Below, in pieces: positions 18,404 through 27,375 of a DNA stretch of 64,000 bases. Position 1 is the first letter of the stretch, and the number at the start of each line of letters is the position of its first letter. The notes below the pieces were generated by a model. The model was not told the origin of the DNA and searched no databases. It saw only the letters and a program-made list of their open reading frames with translations. The DNA is from Agrobacterium tumefaciens (GTDB lineage: Bacteria > Pseudomonadota > Alphaproteobacteria > Rhizobiales > Rhizobiaceae). The stretch covers positions 1,984,001 through 2,048,000 of the forward strand of contig NZ_CP039903.1 in the NCBI RefSeq assembly GCF_005221385.1, written 5' to 3'. The position numbers and the translations under genes were made by a program.

Positions 18404-19504
18404 ATGACCACACCGCTTGCGCAACGCATCAAATCCCTTATCCGGCTCAACGGTCCGCTCAGCGTCACCGATTATTTCTCGCTTTGCCTCGCTGATCCCG
18501 AACACGGATATTACAAGAGCCGCGAACCCTTCGGCCGCTCGGGTGATTTCATCACCGCACCCGAGGTCAGCCAGCTTTTCGGAGAAATGCTCGGGGTTTT
18601 CGTTGTCCATGCCTGGCAGCGGCACGGCGCACCGGCTCAAACGCAGCTGGTGGAAATTGGCCCCGGTCGCGGCACCATGATGTCGGACATGCTGCGCGTC
18701 ATCCGCCGCATCGCCCCGCCGCTTTACGAAACGATGCGGGTACATCTGGTGGAAACCAGTTCCCGCCTTTCCACAATCCAGAAGGAAACGCTTGCCGACC
18801 ATGCCGACCGGCTGACATGGCATGAAAGTTTCGACGTGGTGCCCGAAGGCTTCCTGCTCCTCGTCGCGAACGAACTTTTCGACGCCATTCCGATCCGGCA
18901 ATTCGTGAGAACACCGCAGGGTTTTCGCGAACGGGTCGTCAGTCTCGATGCGAATGACGAGCTTGTCTTCTCGACCGGCCTTGCCAGCATCGACCCGGCC
19001 CTTTTGCCGCCGCAGCCTGAACGACAGCCGCTTGGCACCATATTCGAAGTTTCACCCGCCCGCGAAGCCGTGATGACGGCCATCTGCCAGCGCCTGTCGG
19101 CCCATGGCGGTACGGCGCTCGCCATCGATTACGGCCATCTGGTCGCCGGGTTTGGCGACACCCTGCAGGCCATGCGAAACCATGCCTTCGACCCGCCATT
19201 GGCACATCCGGGCGAGGCCGACCTGACGAGCCACGTCGATTTCGAAAGCCTCGTAAAAACAGCGCAGGCAACCGGCGTCCATATCAATGGCACACTGAGG
19301 CAGGGTGACTTTCTCTATGGCCTCGGCCTTAAGGAAAGGGCGAGCGCACTTGCCGCAAAAGCAACACCTGACCAGACCCTGGACATAGCCGAAGCGGTCA
19401 ACCGTCTCGCCGGCGAAGGGGCCGGCAAGATGGGGGAACTTTTCAAGGTCGTCGCCGTTTCAAGTCCCGCGCTTCATCTCATGCCGTTTCGCGCGGTGGA
19501 TTGA
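18404..19504 (+). CDS. SAM-dependent methyltransferase, MidA/NDUFAF7 (DUF185) family
   Basis: A 366-residue protein with the family opening TTPLAQRIKSLIRLNGPLSV and DYFSLCLADPEHGYY. The SAM site is QLVEIGPGRGTMMSDML, near residue 85, followed by ANELFDAIPIRQF. Human NDUFAF7 methylates an arginine of a complex I subunit. Bacterial members may do the same, but the substrate here is not known. It lies in an lgt-methyltransferase-pgeF series that is common in rhizobia. Confidence 0.88.
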   Translation: MTTPLAQRIKSLIRLNGPLSVTDYFSLCLADPEHGYYKSREPFGRSGDFITAPEVSQLFGEMLGVFVVHAWQRHGAPAQTQLVEIGPGRGTMMSDMLRVIRRIAPPLYETMRVHLVETSSRLSTIQKETLADHADRLTWHESFDVVPEGFLLLVANELFDAIPIRQFVRTPQGFRERVVSLDANDELVFSTGLASIDPALLPPQPERQPLGTIFEVSPAREAVMTAICQRLSAHGGTALAIDYGHLVAGFGDTLQAMRNHAFDPPLAHPGEADLTSHVDFESLVKTAQATGVHINGTLRQGDFLYGLGLKERASALAAKATPDQTLDIAEAVNRLAGEGAGKMGELFKVVAVSSPALHLMPFRAVD

Positions 19505-19654
19505 CAGCGCAATAACCTCTGGGCCAACATCGCCGCGACACACGAAGCAGGCACACTGCATCACACACGCCGCGCAACGCCGCAGCAACAGGAAACATCT
19601 CGCTTAACGCACCCCACTGGCCAACAGCGATATTCTCCAAGGAACTCCCGCACC

Positions 19655-20449
19655 ATGCAGAACGCAACGCTGCCGCTCCCCATCCAGAGCCCCCTGCTCG
19701 CCGCCTCTAGTGAAAACCGTGTTCGCCACGGTTTTTTCACCCGGCAGGGCGGCGTCTCCTCAGGGCTTTATCAGGGTCTCAATGTCGGTCTCGGCTCGCA
19801 TGACGAGCCTGAACTTGTGCAGGAAAACCGGCGGCGCGTGGCGCAATGGTTCGGCCTGTCCGCGGAACGCCTCGCCACCGTGCATCAGGTCCATTCCCCT
19901 GATGTCCTCGTGGTCGATGAAAACTATGATGGCAACCGCCCGCAGGCCGATGCAATGGTGACGGCGACGCCGGGTTTCGTGCTTGGCGTGCTGAGCGCCG
20001 ATTGCGGCCCGATCCTGTTTGCCGATGCCGAAGCCGGTGTCGTGGGCGCTGCCCATGCCGGCTGGAAGGGTGCATTGTTCGGCGTTCTCGAAAACACCAT
20101 CGAGACCATGACAAAGCTGGGCGCCAGCCGCGAGCGCATCTCCGCCTCACTCGGCCCCTCCATCAGCCAGAGCAATTACGAGGTCGGGCCGGAATATGTG
20201 GCGCGCTTCACCGATATCGATCCGGCTTACGCGGTTTATTTCACCGAAGCGGATAAGCAGGGCCATGCCCTCTTCGATCTCAAGCGGTTCACCATCGACC
20301 GCCTGACCAAAGCCGGCGTAAAGGCGGAAAATCTCGGCCTCTGCACCTATCCTGACGAAGAACGTTTCTATTCCTACCGCCGCACGACCCACCGCGCCGA
20401 ACCCGATTATGGCCGGCAGATTTCCGCAATCGCAATTCTGGAGGACTGA
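19655..20449 (+). CDS. pgeF: Peptidoglycan editing factor PgeF (YfiH, multicopper-oxidase-like fold)
   Basis: A 264-residue protein. It has the conserved first His (TVHQVHS), the Cys in SADCGPILFAD and the His in AAHAGWKGALFG, which form the zinc or copper site of the YfiH family. Enzymes of this family remove L-Ser misincorporated into peptidoglycan precursors in E. coli and show purine nucleoside phosphorylase-like activity in others. The stop is 1 bp before the next start, so expression is coupled to the M24 gene. Confidence 0.92.
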   Translation: MQNATLPLPIQSPLLAASSENRVRHGFFTRQGGVSSGLYQGLNVGLGSHDEPELVQENRRRVAQWFGLSAERLATVHQVHSPDVLVVDENYDGNRPQADAMVTATPGFVLGVLSADCGPILFADAEAGVVGAAHAGWKGALFGVLENTIETMTKLGASRERISASLGPSISQSNYEVGPEYVARFTDIDPAYAVYFTEADKQGHALFDLKRFTIDRLTKAGVKAENLGLCTYPDEERFYSYRRTTHRAEPDYGRQISAIAILED

Positions 20450-20450
20450 C

Positions 20451-21602
20451 ATGGCCCTGCACTTCGAGCTTTCGGAATTCGATGCCCGCCGCGAGCGGCT
20501 GATGGCGAAAATGGCGGAAGAGAAGCTGGATGCCCTGCTGCTTTTCGCGCAAGAAAGCATGTATTGGCTGACGGGTTACGACACCTTCGGCTACTGCTTC
20601 TTCCAGACGCTGGTGGTCAAGTCGGACGGCTCCATGACATTGCTGACCCGCTCGGCCGATCTGCGTCAGGCGCGCAACACCTCGATCATCGAAAATATCC
20701 TCATCTGGGTCGACCGGCCCAATGCCGACCCGACGCTCGATCTTAAAAATCTCCTGAGCGATCTCGACCTGCTCGGCGCAAAGATCGGCGTGGAATACGA
20801 TACCCACGGCATGACCGGCCGTGTCGCCCGCCTGCTGGACAACCAGCTTGCCAGCTTCGGCCAGATGGTTGACGCCTCCTACCTCGTCAGCACGCTCAGG
20901 CTCGTCAAAAGCCCGGCCGAGATTGCTTATGCCCGCAAGGCCGGCCAGCTGGCTGACGACGCCCTCGACGCGGCGCTGCCACTCATCAAGCCCGGCGCGG
21001 ACGAAGCCGCAATTCTCGCAGCGATGCAGGGCGCGGTGCTGGCGGGCGGCGGCGATTATCCCGCCAATGAATTCATCATCGGCTCCGGTGCCGACGCGTT
21101 GCTATGCCGTTACAAGGCCGGCCGCCGCAGGCTCGATACCAAGGACCAGCTGACGCTGGAATGGGCCGGCGTCAGCGCCCATTACCACGCCGCGATGATG
21201 CGCACGGTGGTAATCGGCGAACAGGATTTCCGCCAGAAGGAGCTTTACAGCGCGTGCCTGCAAAACCTCACCGCCATTGAGGACGTATTGCGGCCGGGCA
21301 AGACCTTCGGCGATGTCTTCGACGTGCATGCCCGCGTGATGGACGAGCGCGGATTGACCCGTCACCGGCTGAACTCCTGCGGTTATTCGCTGGGCGCGCG
21401 TTTCTCCCCTTCCTGGATGGAGCATCAGATGTTCCATGCCGGCAATCCGCAGGAGATTACCAGCGACATGACGCTATTCGTGCACATGATCGTGATGGAC
21501 TCCGATGCCGGTACCGCCATGACGCTCGGCCAGACCTATCTGACCACGGACGGCGCTCCGGAGCCGCTCTCACGCCATAGCCTCGATCTTCTCACAGCTT
21601 AA
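20451..21602 (+). CDS. M24 (pita-bread fold) protein lacking the metal ligands; creatinase/ectoine-hydrolase-like
   Basis: 383 residues: an N-terminal creatinase-type domain (residues 1-150, MYWLTGYDTFGYCFFQTLVV) and a C-terminal pita-bread domain. Aminopeptidase P enzymes have D, D, H, E, E metal ligands. Here the first pair region reads LTLEWAGVSAHYHAAMMRTV, with Glu and Ala at the Asp positions, and the later region reads CGYSLGARFSPSWMEH without the usual HGIG histidine. Creatinase, DddP-like and ectoine-hydrolase (DoeA-like) proteins show such losses. GGAGG precedes the ATG at 20451. The substrate is unknown. Confidence 0.85.
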   Translation: MALHFELSEFDARRERLMAKMAEEKLDALLLFAQESMYWLTGYDTFGYCFFQTLVVKSDGSMTLLTRSADLRQARNTSIIENILIWVDRPNADPTLDLKNLLSDLDLLGAKIGVEYDTHGMTGRVARLLDNQLASFGQMVDASYLVSTLRLVKSPAEIAYARKAGQLADDALDAALPLIKPGADEAAILAAMQGAVLAGGGDYPANEFIIGSGADALLCRYKAGRRRLDTKDQLTLEWAGVSAHYHAAMMRTVVIGEQDFRQKELYSACLQNLTAIEDVLRPGKTFGDVFDVHARVMDERGLTRHRLNSCGYSLGARFSPSWMEHQMFHAGNPQEITSDMTLFVHMIVMDSDAGTAMTLGQTYLTTDGAPEPLSRHSLDLLTA

Positions 21603-21675
21603 ATCACTACCGGGTTTGACAGAGCGGGAAAACCGCCCTTACATTGCCGCCACCTTGGGCAAGAAGGAGCGGAAC

Positions 21676-21696
21676 ATGAGAGAAAACGTCACATGA
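21676..21696 (+). CDS. Six-codon leader reading frame overlapping the lipoprotein start
   Basis: An ATG at 21676 preceded by AAGGAGCGGAAC opens the frame MRENVT and ends in TGA at 21694-21696. The stop overlaps the lipoprotein ATG at 21693 as ATGA. The only strong ribosome site in the region serves this mini-frame, so the lipoprotein may be translated by termination-reinitiation. Translation is not proven. Confidence 0.45.
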   Translation: MRENVT

Positions 21697-22457
21697 GCCG
21701 GACGGGGTGTGTCTCCCCTTTCCCAGCCCTTGTCTTTCCAGCTCTTGCCGTTCCGGCACTGGTGCTGGCCCTTTCGGGCTGCAACACCACGGAGGCGCTG
21801 ACCCCGCAGGTGGATGTTGGCCACAACACCTCACAATCGACGCCGGTAACCCAGGGCGATCTCGACCAGATGGCCGCCGCTGCCGACCGCGCGCCGGCAG
21901 GCGCTTCAGCAACCGCATCTTCCGTGCCGGCCTATGCGCCGCAGAATTCCTTGCAGGCGCAGGCACAGGCGCTTTCCAGCGGCAGCCAGTATGGTGAGCC
22001 GCTTGGCCAGGCCCCTTCATCCGCACCATCCCCTGCGGGTGGCCAGCAACCGCCCCTGCAACAAACGGCCTCGCTTGCTCCTGCCGGTTCCGGCAATACC
22101 ATCCGCTTCCTGCCGATCATCGGCGCGCCCGTTCAGGCCGTCACGCCACTCTCGCGGCAACTGGGTGCCGAAGCACGGGCGAAGGGACTGACCATCCGCG
22201 CCTCCAACGACAATTCGGCCGAAAACATCCTGAAGGGATATTTTTCCGCCTTCGCCGATGGCGGCAAGGTCAATGTCATTTACGTCTGGGACGTTCTGGA
22301 TGCCAATGGTGTGCGGCTCCACCGTCTTCAGGGACAAGAGACAGTGGCCGCCAAAGGCAGCGATCCATGGGCCGCCGTGACCGACAGGGTCATGCAGGAT
22401 ATCGCCGCAAAAACGCTCAACGACTATTCATCATGGAAGCAGTCTCAAAGGGGATGA
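21693..22457 (+). CDS. Hypothetical lipoprotein
   Basis: 254 residues. A signal peptide with lipobox LSGC places the lipidated Cys at residue 30. Residues 31-135 are low-complexity, rich in Ala, Ser, Gln and Pro, probably an extended linker. The C-terminal 115 residues look folded (IRFLPIIGAPVQAVTPLSRQL through VMQDIAAKTLNDY). It has no recognised domain. Maturation would need Lgt, encoded 4 kb upstream. The start overlaps the six-codon leader frame. Its job in the envelope is unknown. Confidence 0.8.
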   Translation: MSRTGCVSPFPALVFPALAVPALVLALSGCNTTEALTPQVDVGHNTSQSTPVTQGDLDQMAAAADRAPAGASATASSVPAYAPQNSLQAQAQALSSGSQYGEPLGQAPSSAPSPAGGQQPPLQQTASLAPAGSGNTIRFLPIIGAPVQAVTPLSRQLGAEARAKGLTIRASNDNSAENILKGYFSAFADGGKVNVIYVWDVLDANGVRLHRLQGQETVAAKGSDPWAAVTDRVMQDIAAKTLNDYSSWKQSQRG

Positions 22458-22677
22458 GGTGAAACGGCGGGAGAAGTCACAGAGATTTCATGAAAATCAT
22501 TGCGAAAGCGCTGAGTCCTCTTGCAATCGGAAGCAACAGCGCTATTAAGGCGCGCATGGCAACAAGGCGTGTCCGGCAAAGGCTTTTCGGCCGGATGTTC
22601 CTCCCCTTGAACGACGCTTGGTTACGGCAGACAGACTTCCGTAGCGCAAGGCGATGGCATGGAAACAGGCGGCCGCA

Positions 22678-23610
22678 ATGAAGGTTTTCGCAGGCAATTC
22701 GAACCGGCACCTTGCCGAAGCGATCTGCAAGTATCTCAACGTTCCTCTCGGAAATGCCACCGTAAAGCGGTTTGCTGATCAGGAAATATTCGTAGAAATC
22801 AGTGAAAACGTACGTGGTGAGGACGTTTTCGTCGTTCAGTCCACATCGTTTCCGGCAAATGATCATCTGATGGAACTGCTCATCATGATCGATGCCATGC
22901 GCCGCTCTTCGGCAAAGCGCATCACCGCGGTGCTTCCCTATTTTGGTTATGCCCGCCAGGATCGCAAAGCCGGCCCCCGCACCCCGATTTCCGCCAAACT
23001 CGTCGCCAATCTGATCACCGAAGCCGGCGCCGACCGCGTCTTGACGCTCGATCTTCACGCCGGCCAGATCCAGGGCTTTTTCGATATCCCGACCGACAAT
23101 CTGTTCGCAGCCCCCATTCTGGCCCGCGACATCAAGGAACATTACGACACCAACAACGTCATGGTCGTTTCACCTGACGTCGGCGGCGTGGTGCGCGCCC
23201 GCGCCCTGTCGAAGCGTCTGGACTGTCTGCTGGCCATCGTCGACAAGCGCCGCGACCGTCCAGGTGAATCCGAAGTCATGAACGTTATCGGTGATGTTTC
23301 CGGCAAGGACTGCATCCTGATCGATGACATCATCGATTCCGGCGGCACACTTTGCAATGCAGCCGAAGCGCTGCTGAAGAAAGGCGCCACCAGCGTCACC
23401 GCCTATATTACCCACGGCGTACTTTCCGGCGGCGCAGTTGCCCGCGTGGCCTCCTCGAAGCTGCGCGAACTCGTCATCACCGACAGCATCCAGCCGACCA
23501 CCGGTGTGCAATCCGCGCATAATATCCGCGTCATCAGCACGGCGGGCCTGCTCGGTGAAGCAATCAACCGCACCGCGCAGGAACAGTCGGTGTCCGGCCT
23601 GTTCGACTGA
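22678..23610 (+). CDS. prs: Ribose-phosphate pyrophosphokinase
   Basis: 310 residues. It makes PRPP from ribose 5-phosphate and ATP for nucleotide, His and Trp synthesis. It starts [16 protein letters not shown]. The ATP-binding and catalytic parts are [37 protein letters not shown] and [14 protein letters not shown]. The PRPP loop is [18 protein letters not shown] use the ATG at 22678, which gives the family length. It is monocistronic and followed by a palindromic repeat. Confidence 0.96.
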   Translation: MKVFAGNSNRHLAEAICKYLNVPLGNATVKRFADQEIFVEISENVRGEDVFVVQSTSFPANDHLMELLIMIDAMRRSSAKRITAVLPYFGYARQDRKAGPRTPISAKLVANLITEAGADRVLTLDLHAGQIQGFFDIPTDNLFAAPILARDIKEHYDTNNVMVVSPDVGGVVRARALSKRLDCLLAIVDKRRDRPGESEVMNVIGDVSGKDCILIDDIIDSGGTLCNAAEALLKKGATSVTAYITHGVLSGGAVARVASSKLRELVITDSIQPTTGVQSAHNIRVISTAGLLGEAINRTAQEQSVSGLFD

Positions 23611-23635
23611 CGCTGCCGTCATCTCCTCGCGCTCA

Positions 23636-23710
23636 GTCATCCTCGGGCTTGACCCGAGGATCCTTTGATTTCAAAGAGTTATGGATCCTCGGGTCAAGCC
23701 CGAGGATGAC
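23636..23710. repeat. Intergenic palindromic repeat, copy 2
   Basis: Arms 23636-23663 and 23683-23710 are perfect 28-bp inverted copies and are identical to the arm core of the repeat at 5690-5762. The 19-bp loop has no similarity to the loop of copy 1. It lies 26 bp after the prs stop. Confidence 0.92.
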
Positions 23711-23903
23711 CGACGGTTTGAAAACCTCGCATCCGAGCGTCCGCTGAACGCATGCGCGTTTCAAGCAAAAAAATCGCACTATTTATATTGTTGGGAACAC
23801 AAGCCGCCCTGCAGCACGTGTTCTCGACCAAAGGTCGCTGCCTTTCGCCTCACGGAAACCATTGACGCGTTAAAGCGCAATCGCAAGAATCATTCTGCAT
23901 ACC

Positions 23904-24752
23904 TCAAGACGATGCAGCGCCCGCATCCGGCGGACGCTGCAGGCGTGTGGCGGCGGCCTTGATTTTCGGCCACCAGCGCCTGGCCCGCACACGCACGGCA
24001 TGGCTGCCATTGCGCCACAGGCTGACGGTATCGGCCGTAACGGCATCACTCGTAAACAGATGTCGATGGCGACCGATTGCCAGCGCCCGGTAGAGAAACA
24101 GCGTCGTCAGTGCTGAAAACAGGACTGACATCACCACATCGCTGAGGAAATGCCCGCCGGCCGCGATACGAAGACCGGACATGAAGATGACTGCACCGGC
24201 GGCGAAGCTGCCCATCACAACACGACCGCGCCATTTCAGGCGGGGCCAGACAAGCGCGCAGAGCGGCAGGAAAAAGCTGGCGATCAGTGCCGTTTCCCCC
24301 GACGAAAACGAACAGTTCGAAAAACACTGCGTGCTGAACTGAAAGGGCGGTGTGAAAAGCTGCTGCCCGCCGAAATCGCTGACGCTGAATGGCCGGGCAC
24401 GACCAACATTGGCTTTCAGCACGCCGTTGACCAGAAGCCCGGCACACAAAACAACCGGCCCGCAGAGGAACGCCCATACGCGCCAACCGGTACGCTGCAC
24501 GGAACCAAGCCGGATGTTGCCGATAAAGACGATGAAGGCCAAAATGGTGGCGAGTTCCGTCAGCTCGCGCAATGTATCGCGAAACCACTCGGGAAGCGGT
24601 TCGCGGCCAGACCACAAACGCCCCTCGGGAGAAAAAAACAGGGAAGAAACCCCAAGATCGATAGAGGGAAAGGTCGCAAACAGGATGACAAGCGCCAGGG
24701 TGACGAACATTACCCAGATCGTGATCCGCATATGCGAAAGATCATTGTCCAT
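23904..24752 (-). CDS. PAP2-family phosphatase (possible lipid or lipid A phosphatase)
   Basis: A 282-residue membrane protein with about six helices. PAP2 motif 1 is intact (KANVGRARP, K-x6-RP). Motif 2 reads SFSSGET where the family has PSGH, so the usual His is Glu. Motif 3 keeps R, His and Asp in RIAAGGHFLSD. Family members dephosphorylate lipid phosphates, including lipid A in rhizobia (LpxE/LpxF) and undecaprenyl diphosphate. It is the last gene of the glycosylation operon and overlaps the GT39 gene by 11 bp, which supports a lipid-linked substrate. Confidence 0.85.
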   Translation of the reverse strand: MDNDLSHMRITIWVMFVTLALVILFATFPSIDLGVSSLFFSPEGRLWSGREPLPEWFRDTLRELTELATILAFIVFIGNIRLGSVQRTGWRVWAFLCGPVVLCAGLLVNGVLKANVGRARPFSVSDFGGQQLFTPPFQFSTQCFSNCSFSSGETALIASFFLPLCALVWPRLKWRGRVVMGSFAAGAVIFMSGLRIAAGGHFLSDVVMSVLFSALTTLFLYRALAIGRHRHLFTSDAVTADTVSLWRNGSHAVRVRARRWWPKIKAAATRLQRPPDAGAASS

Positions 24753-26253
24753 TGGCGCCTCCCGGAATGCATTGTGGCGGCAGGCGCCATAGCCCGATTT
24801 CCCTGCCTTCGAGGAAGCCCGGCCCGGCGGTCCAGCGCACAACCGGCGCTTCGCCGGCCAGGCAGGCCGGCAGACCATCCATGCTTGCCAGGAACAGGGG
24901 ATTTTTCGCCTCACCGGCTTTCAGCGGATAAAGAAGCGCGTAGTGGCTGGAAGGCACGCCGGTTTCCGGCAATGCGCGCGTCAGCACCTGTTTTTCGTCC
25001 CGCAACTGATAAAAAAGCTCGGCCAATATGGAGCGATCGGAAGCGACAATGGCATCCGCCCCCGTTTCCTTCGCCCGCGTAAAACCGGTAGACACCAATT
25101 CCGACCGGCCGAGATAACGCTTCATCGCCAGTTCACCGCTCGGCAGGCGCAGTTCCGTCCCGGTAATTGTCATGACGGGCAGCACGACGGCGACAATACC
25201 ACCAAGCACGAGGGTGGAAACCGTCAGCCAGCGTCGGGATGCCAGTACCGGCACCGCCAGAAGCACACCCGCCGCATAAGCCCCGACGGCCCAGTTGGCC
25301 AGCGCCCGCGACATCAACCCCTGCGCCGTGATCAACAGCACGATCGGCACCGAAAGAGCGACCAGCGCCCGGGTTTCGGCATTCTTGGCGCGCAATGTCG
25401 CTACAATCATGGCGACAAAGACGAACGGCCCGACAACACCCGCCTGCGAGAAGAAAAACTCAAGCGCCGGACCGATTTTCAGCTGAACGCCATGCCAGTT
25501 GGCATTGTCAGCCGTATGGCGCGCGGTCATGAAATCATGCGCCGCATTCCACCACAGATTGGGAGCGATGACCGCGACGCAAACAAGGGCGGCAACGCCT
25601 GCGTCCCGCAGCCGGATGCGCCAGCCCATGCAAAGCCAGCCAGCCGCGATGAAGCAGGGCAGGAAATAGATCATCGCATATTTCGACATCAGGCCGAGGC
25701 CGAAACAGAGACCGAACGCAACGCTCCAGCCCACCGCCGCCCTGCCCTCACCGCGGGCCTGCGCCAATTTGCGCACCGAAATCATCGACAGCACGATAAA
25801 CAGCATCATCGGCGTATCGGTCGAGATCAGCAGGCTGCCGAGCGTCACGGCGGGCAGCGTCAGATAGACGACGGCGGCGAGCGAAGCCAGCCTGACATCG
25901 TAGATCATCCGCCCGAGAACAAGGATGGCCGCCGCAGCGATGCCATGCACCACGGGTGCGGCCAGCCGCACCTGAAAAGTGCCCTCGCCGCCGCCCAGAA
26001 TGCTGAAGGCGCGGATGAGCCAGCCGATCAGCGGCGGTTTGGAATAAGCGCCGAGAGCCATCTCCCGGCCCCACAGCCAATATTGCGCCTCATCAACGAA
26101 CAGATCGGTTCGATTGAAGGCAAGACCGAGGACGCGCAGCGCCGTCACAAGCACGATGGCCGTAAGCGCCAGCGTCATCCATTGGCGCTGCTGGCTCGCC
26201 TGCGCATAGGGCAAAGCCGCTGCTCCGTCATGCATGCTGGCGGCGTTCTGCAT
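24742..26253 (-). CDS. GT39/ArnT-like membrane glycosyltransferase
   Basis: A 503-residue protein with 10 or more membrane helices, in the PMT/ArnT superfamily (GT-C fold). The catalytic Asp-Glu loop is visible as RTDLFVDEAQYWLWGREM near residue 50, followed by SKPPLIGWLIR. Such enzymes move a sugar from a polyprenyl-phosphate donor to lipid A or other acceptors at the periplasmic face. The rhizobial RgtA-D galacturonosyltransferases are of this type. The start may be 26253 or the ATG at 26235. It overlaps both neighbours, so it belongs to a tightly coupled operon. Confidence 0.85.
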   Translation of the reverse strand: MQNAASMHDGAAALPYAQASQQRQWMTLALTAIVLVTALRVLGLAFNRTDLFVDEAQYWLWGREMALGAYSKPPLIGWLIRAFSILGGGEGTFQVRLAAPVVHGIAAAAILVLGRMIYDVRLASLAAVVYLTLPAVTLGSLLISTDTPMMLFIVLSMISVRKLAQARGEGRAAVGWSVAFGLCFGLGLMSKYAMIYFLPCFIAAGWLCMGWRIRLRDAGVAALVCVAVIAPNLWWNAAHDFMTARHTADNANWHGVQLKIGPALEFFFSQAGVVGPFVFVAMIVATLRAKNAETRALVALSVPIVLLITAQGLMSRALANWAVGAYAAGVLLAVPVLASRRWLTVSTLVLGGIVAVVLPVMTITGTELRLPSGELAMKRYLGRSELVSTGFTRAKETGADAIVASDRSILAELFYQLRDEKQVLTRALPETGVPSSHYALLYPLKAGEAKNPLFLASMDGLPACLAGEAPVVRWTAGPGFLEGREIGLWRLPPQCIPGGANGQ

Positions 26254-26539
26254 GGATCAACCAGAGATTTCGGGCATAGATGAACAGGCCGGACGCCTGT
26301 CCGATGATGAAGACCGGGTCGCGACGCCAAACCGCATAGGACAACAGCACAAGGCCGCCGAGAACGGAAAAATACCAGAAGGCCACCGGGATGACCGAAC
26401 GGTTGGCCCGTTCCGACGAAATCCACTGAACCAGAAAACGCATGGTGAACAGCATCTGGCCCATGAAGCCGGTCATGACCCAGAGAAATTCCTCCCAGCT
26501 GTTCACATGCAGCATGGACCATAAGGCCGGTGTATTCAC
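26228..26539 (-). CDS. Lipid A biosynthesis N-terminal domain (LAB_N) membrane protein
   Basis: A 103-residue protein with three hydrophobic helices and the LAB_N pattern (GFMGQMLFTMRFLVQWISSE, SVIPVAFWYFSVLGGLVLL, RRDPVFIIGQASGLFIYARN). Such proteins usually accompany a polyprenyl-phosphate sugar synthase, as here. Their exact role is not settled. It has a GTG start that overlaps the GT2 stop by four bases (GTGA). Confidence 0.87.
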   Translation of the reverse strand: MNTPALWSMLHVNSWEEFLWVMTGFMGQMLFTMRFLVQWISSERANRSVIPVAFWYFSVLGGLVLLSYAVWRRDPVFIIGQASGLFIYARNLWLIHAERRQHA

Positions 26540-27375
26540 GGCGATGTCTCCGTTTTGAAAGTTTCGGCCCAGCTTGCCCGCTTGCGCCGGCGCAACAGCC
26601 AGGCAACGCCGATCAGATCGTGAATGCCGACAAGCGCGCGGCCGATATTGGTGTAGTGGGAATTGCCATGCTGCCGCGCACGGTGCGTCACATCGACATG
26701 GGCGACCTGCCAGCCGTCGCGGTTAAACAGCGCCGGGAAATAGCGGTGATGGTGATCGAAATAGGGCAAGGCGAGGTAGGCGTCGCGGCGGAAGGCCTTG
26801 AGGCCGCAGCCGGTGTCGCGCGTTCCGTCCTTCAATATCCGTGCCCGAAGCCCATTGGCGAAGCGGGAAGAAAGCCGTTTTCCAAGCGTATCGCGTCGGC
26901 CAACGCGTTGGCCGGCGACGAGCCCGAGACGGCCGGCGGCATTGGCGGAAAGAAGCGGCGCGAGAAGTGCAGGCAGATTGTCCGGCGGGTTCTGGCCATC
27001 GCCGTCAAGCATGCAGATAACAGGCGCGCGCGCCGCCTGTACACCACTATGGATCGCCGCCGATTGCCCGCCCTGACGGTTGTGCCGCACCAGCCGCAGC
27101 ATGGGATAACGATCGCCGAGCGCAAGAACGGCATCCGCCGTGCGGTCGGAGGAGGCGTCATCCACCACGACGATCTCGAACTGGCCGACCGGCTGGCACG
27201 CAGCCACGATCTCCGCCACGAGCGTTTCCACACTCGCTTCTTCATTGTGCATGGGCACGATAACGGCGAAATCCGGCGTCGATCGCAAGGTGGCTCCGTC
27301 ACATCCGTCTGCGCGGGTTCCGCAAACATCATCGATAGTGGCAGGAGATGGAGCGCGAAAAGCTTGCATGAACAT
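26536..27375 (-). CDS. GT2 polyprenyl-phosphate sugar synthase (DPM1/ArnC/RgtE-like)
   Basis: About 279 residues, starting at one of two in-frame ATGs (27375 or 27369). The GT2 fold is clear: FAVIVPMHNEEASVETLVAE, VVVDDASSDRTAD, then the DGDGQNPPD metal motif, and GCGLKAFRRDAYLAL. It lacks the C-terminal membrane helices of some ArnC proteins but has a basic tail. The likely product is a polyprenyl-phosphate sugar, used by the GT39 enzyme two genes later. It is the first gene of the operon and divergent from a chemoreceptor gene. Confidence 0.86.
   Translation of the reverse strand: MFMQAFRAPSPATIDDVCGTRADGCDGATLRSTPDFAVIVPMHNEEASVETLVAEIVAACQPVGQFEIVVVDDASSDRTADAVLALGDRYPMLRLVRHNRQGGQSAAIHSGVQAARAPVICMLDGDGQNPPDNLPALLAPLLSANAAGRLGLVAGQRVGRRDTLGKRLSSRFANGLRARILKDGTRDTGCGLKAFRRDAYLALPYFDHHHRYFPALFNRDGWQVAHVDVTHRARQHGNSHYTNIGRALVGIHDLIGVAWLLRRRKRASWAETFKTETSP

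Noticed and set aside
17549..18901. A 450-codon open frame on the minus strand
   Set aside because: It is the antisense shadow of lgt and the MidA-like gene. Its composition is His/Asp/Arg-rich with no domain or ribosome site, and both sense genes have full family motifs.
24943..26283. A 446-codon open frame on the plus strand
   Set aside because: It is antisense to the GT39 gene, with repetitive Arg/His/Gln composition typical of high-GC shadow frames.
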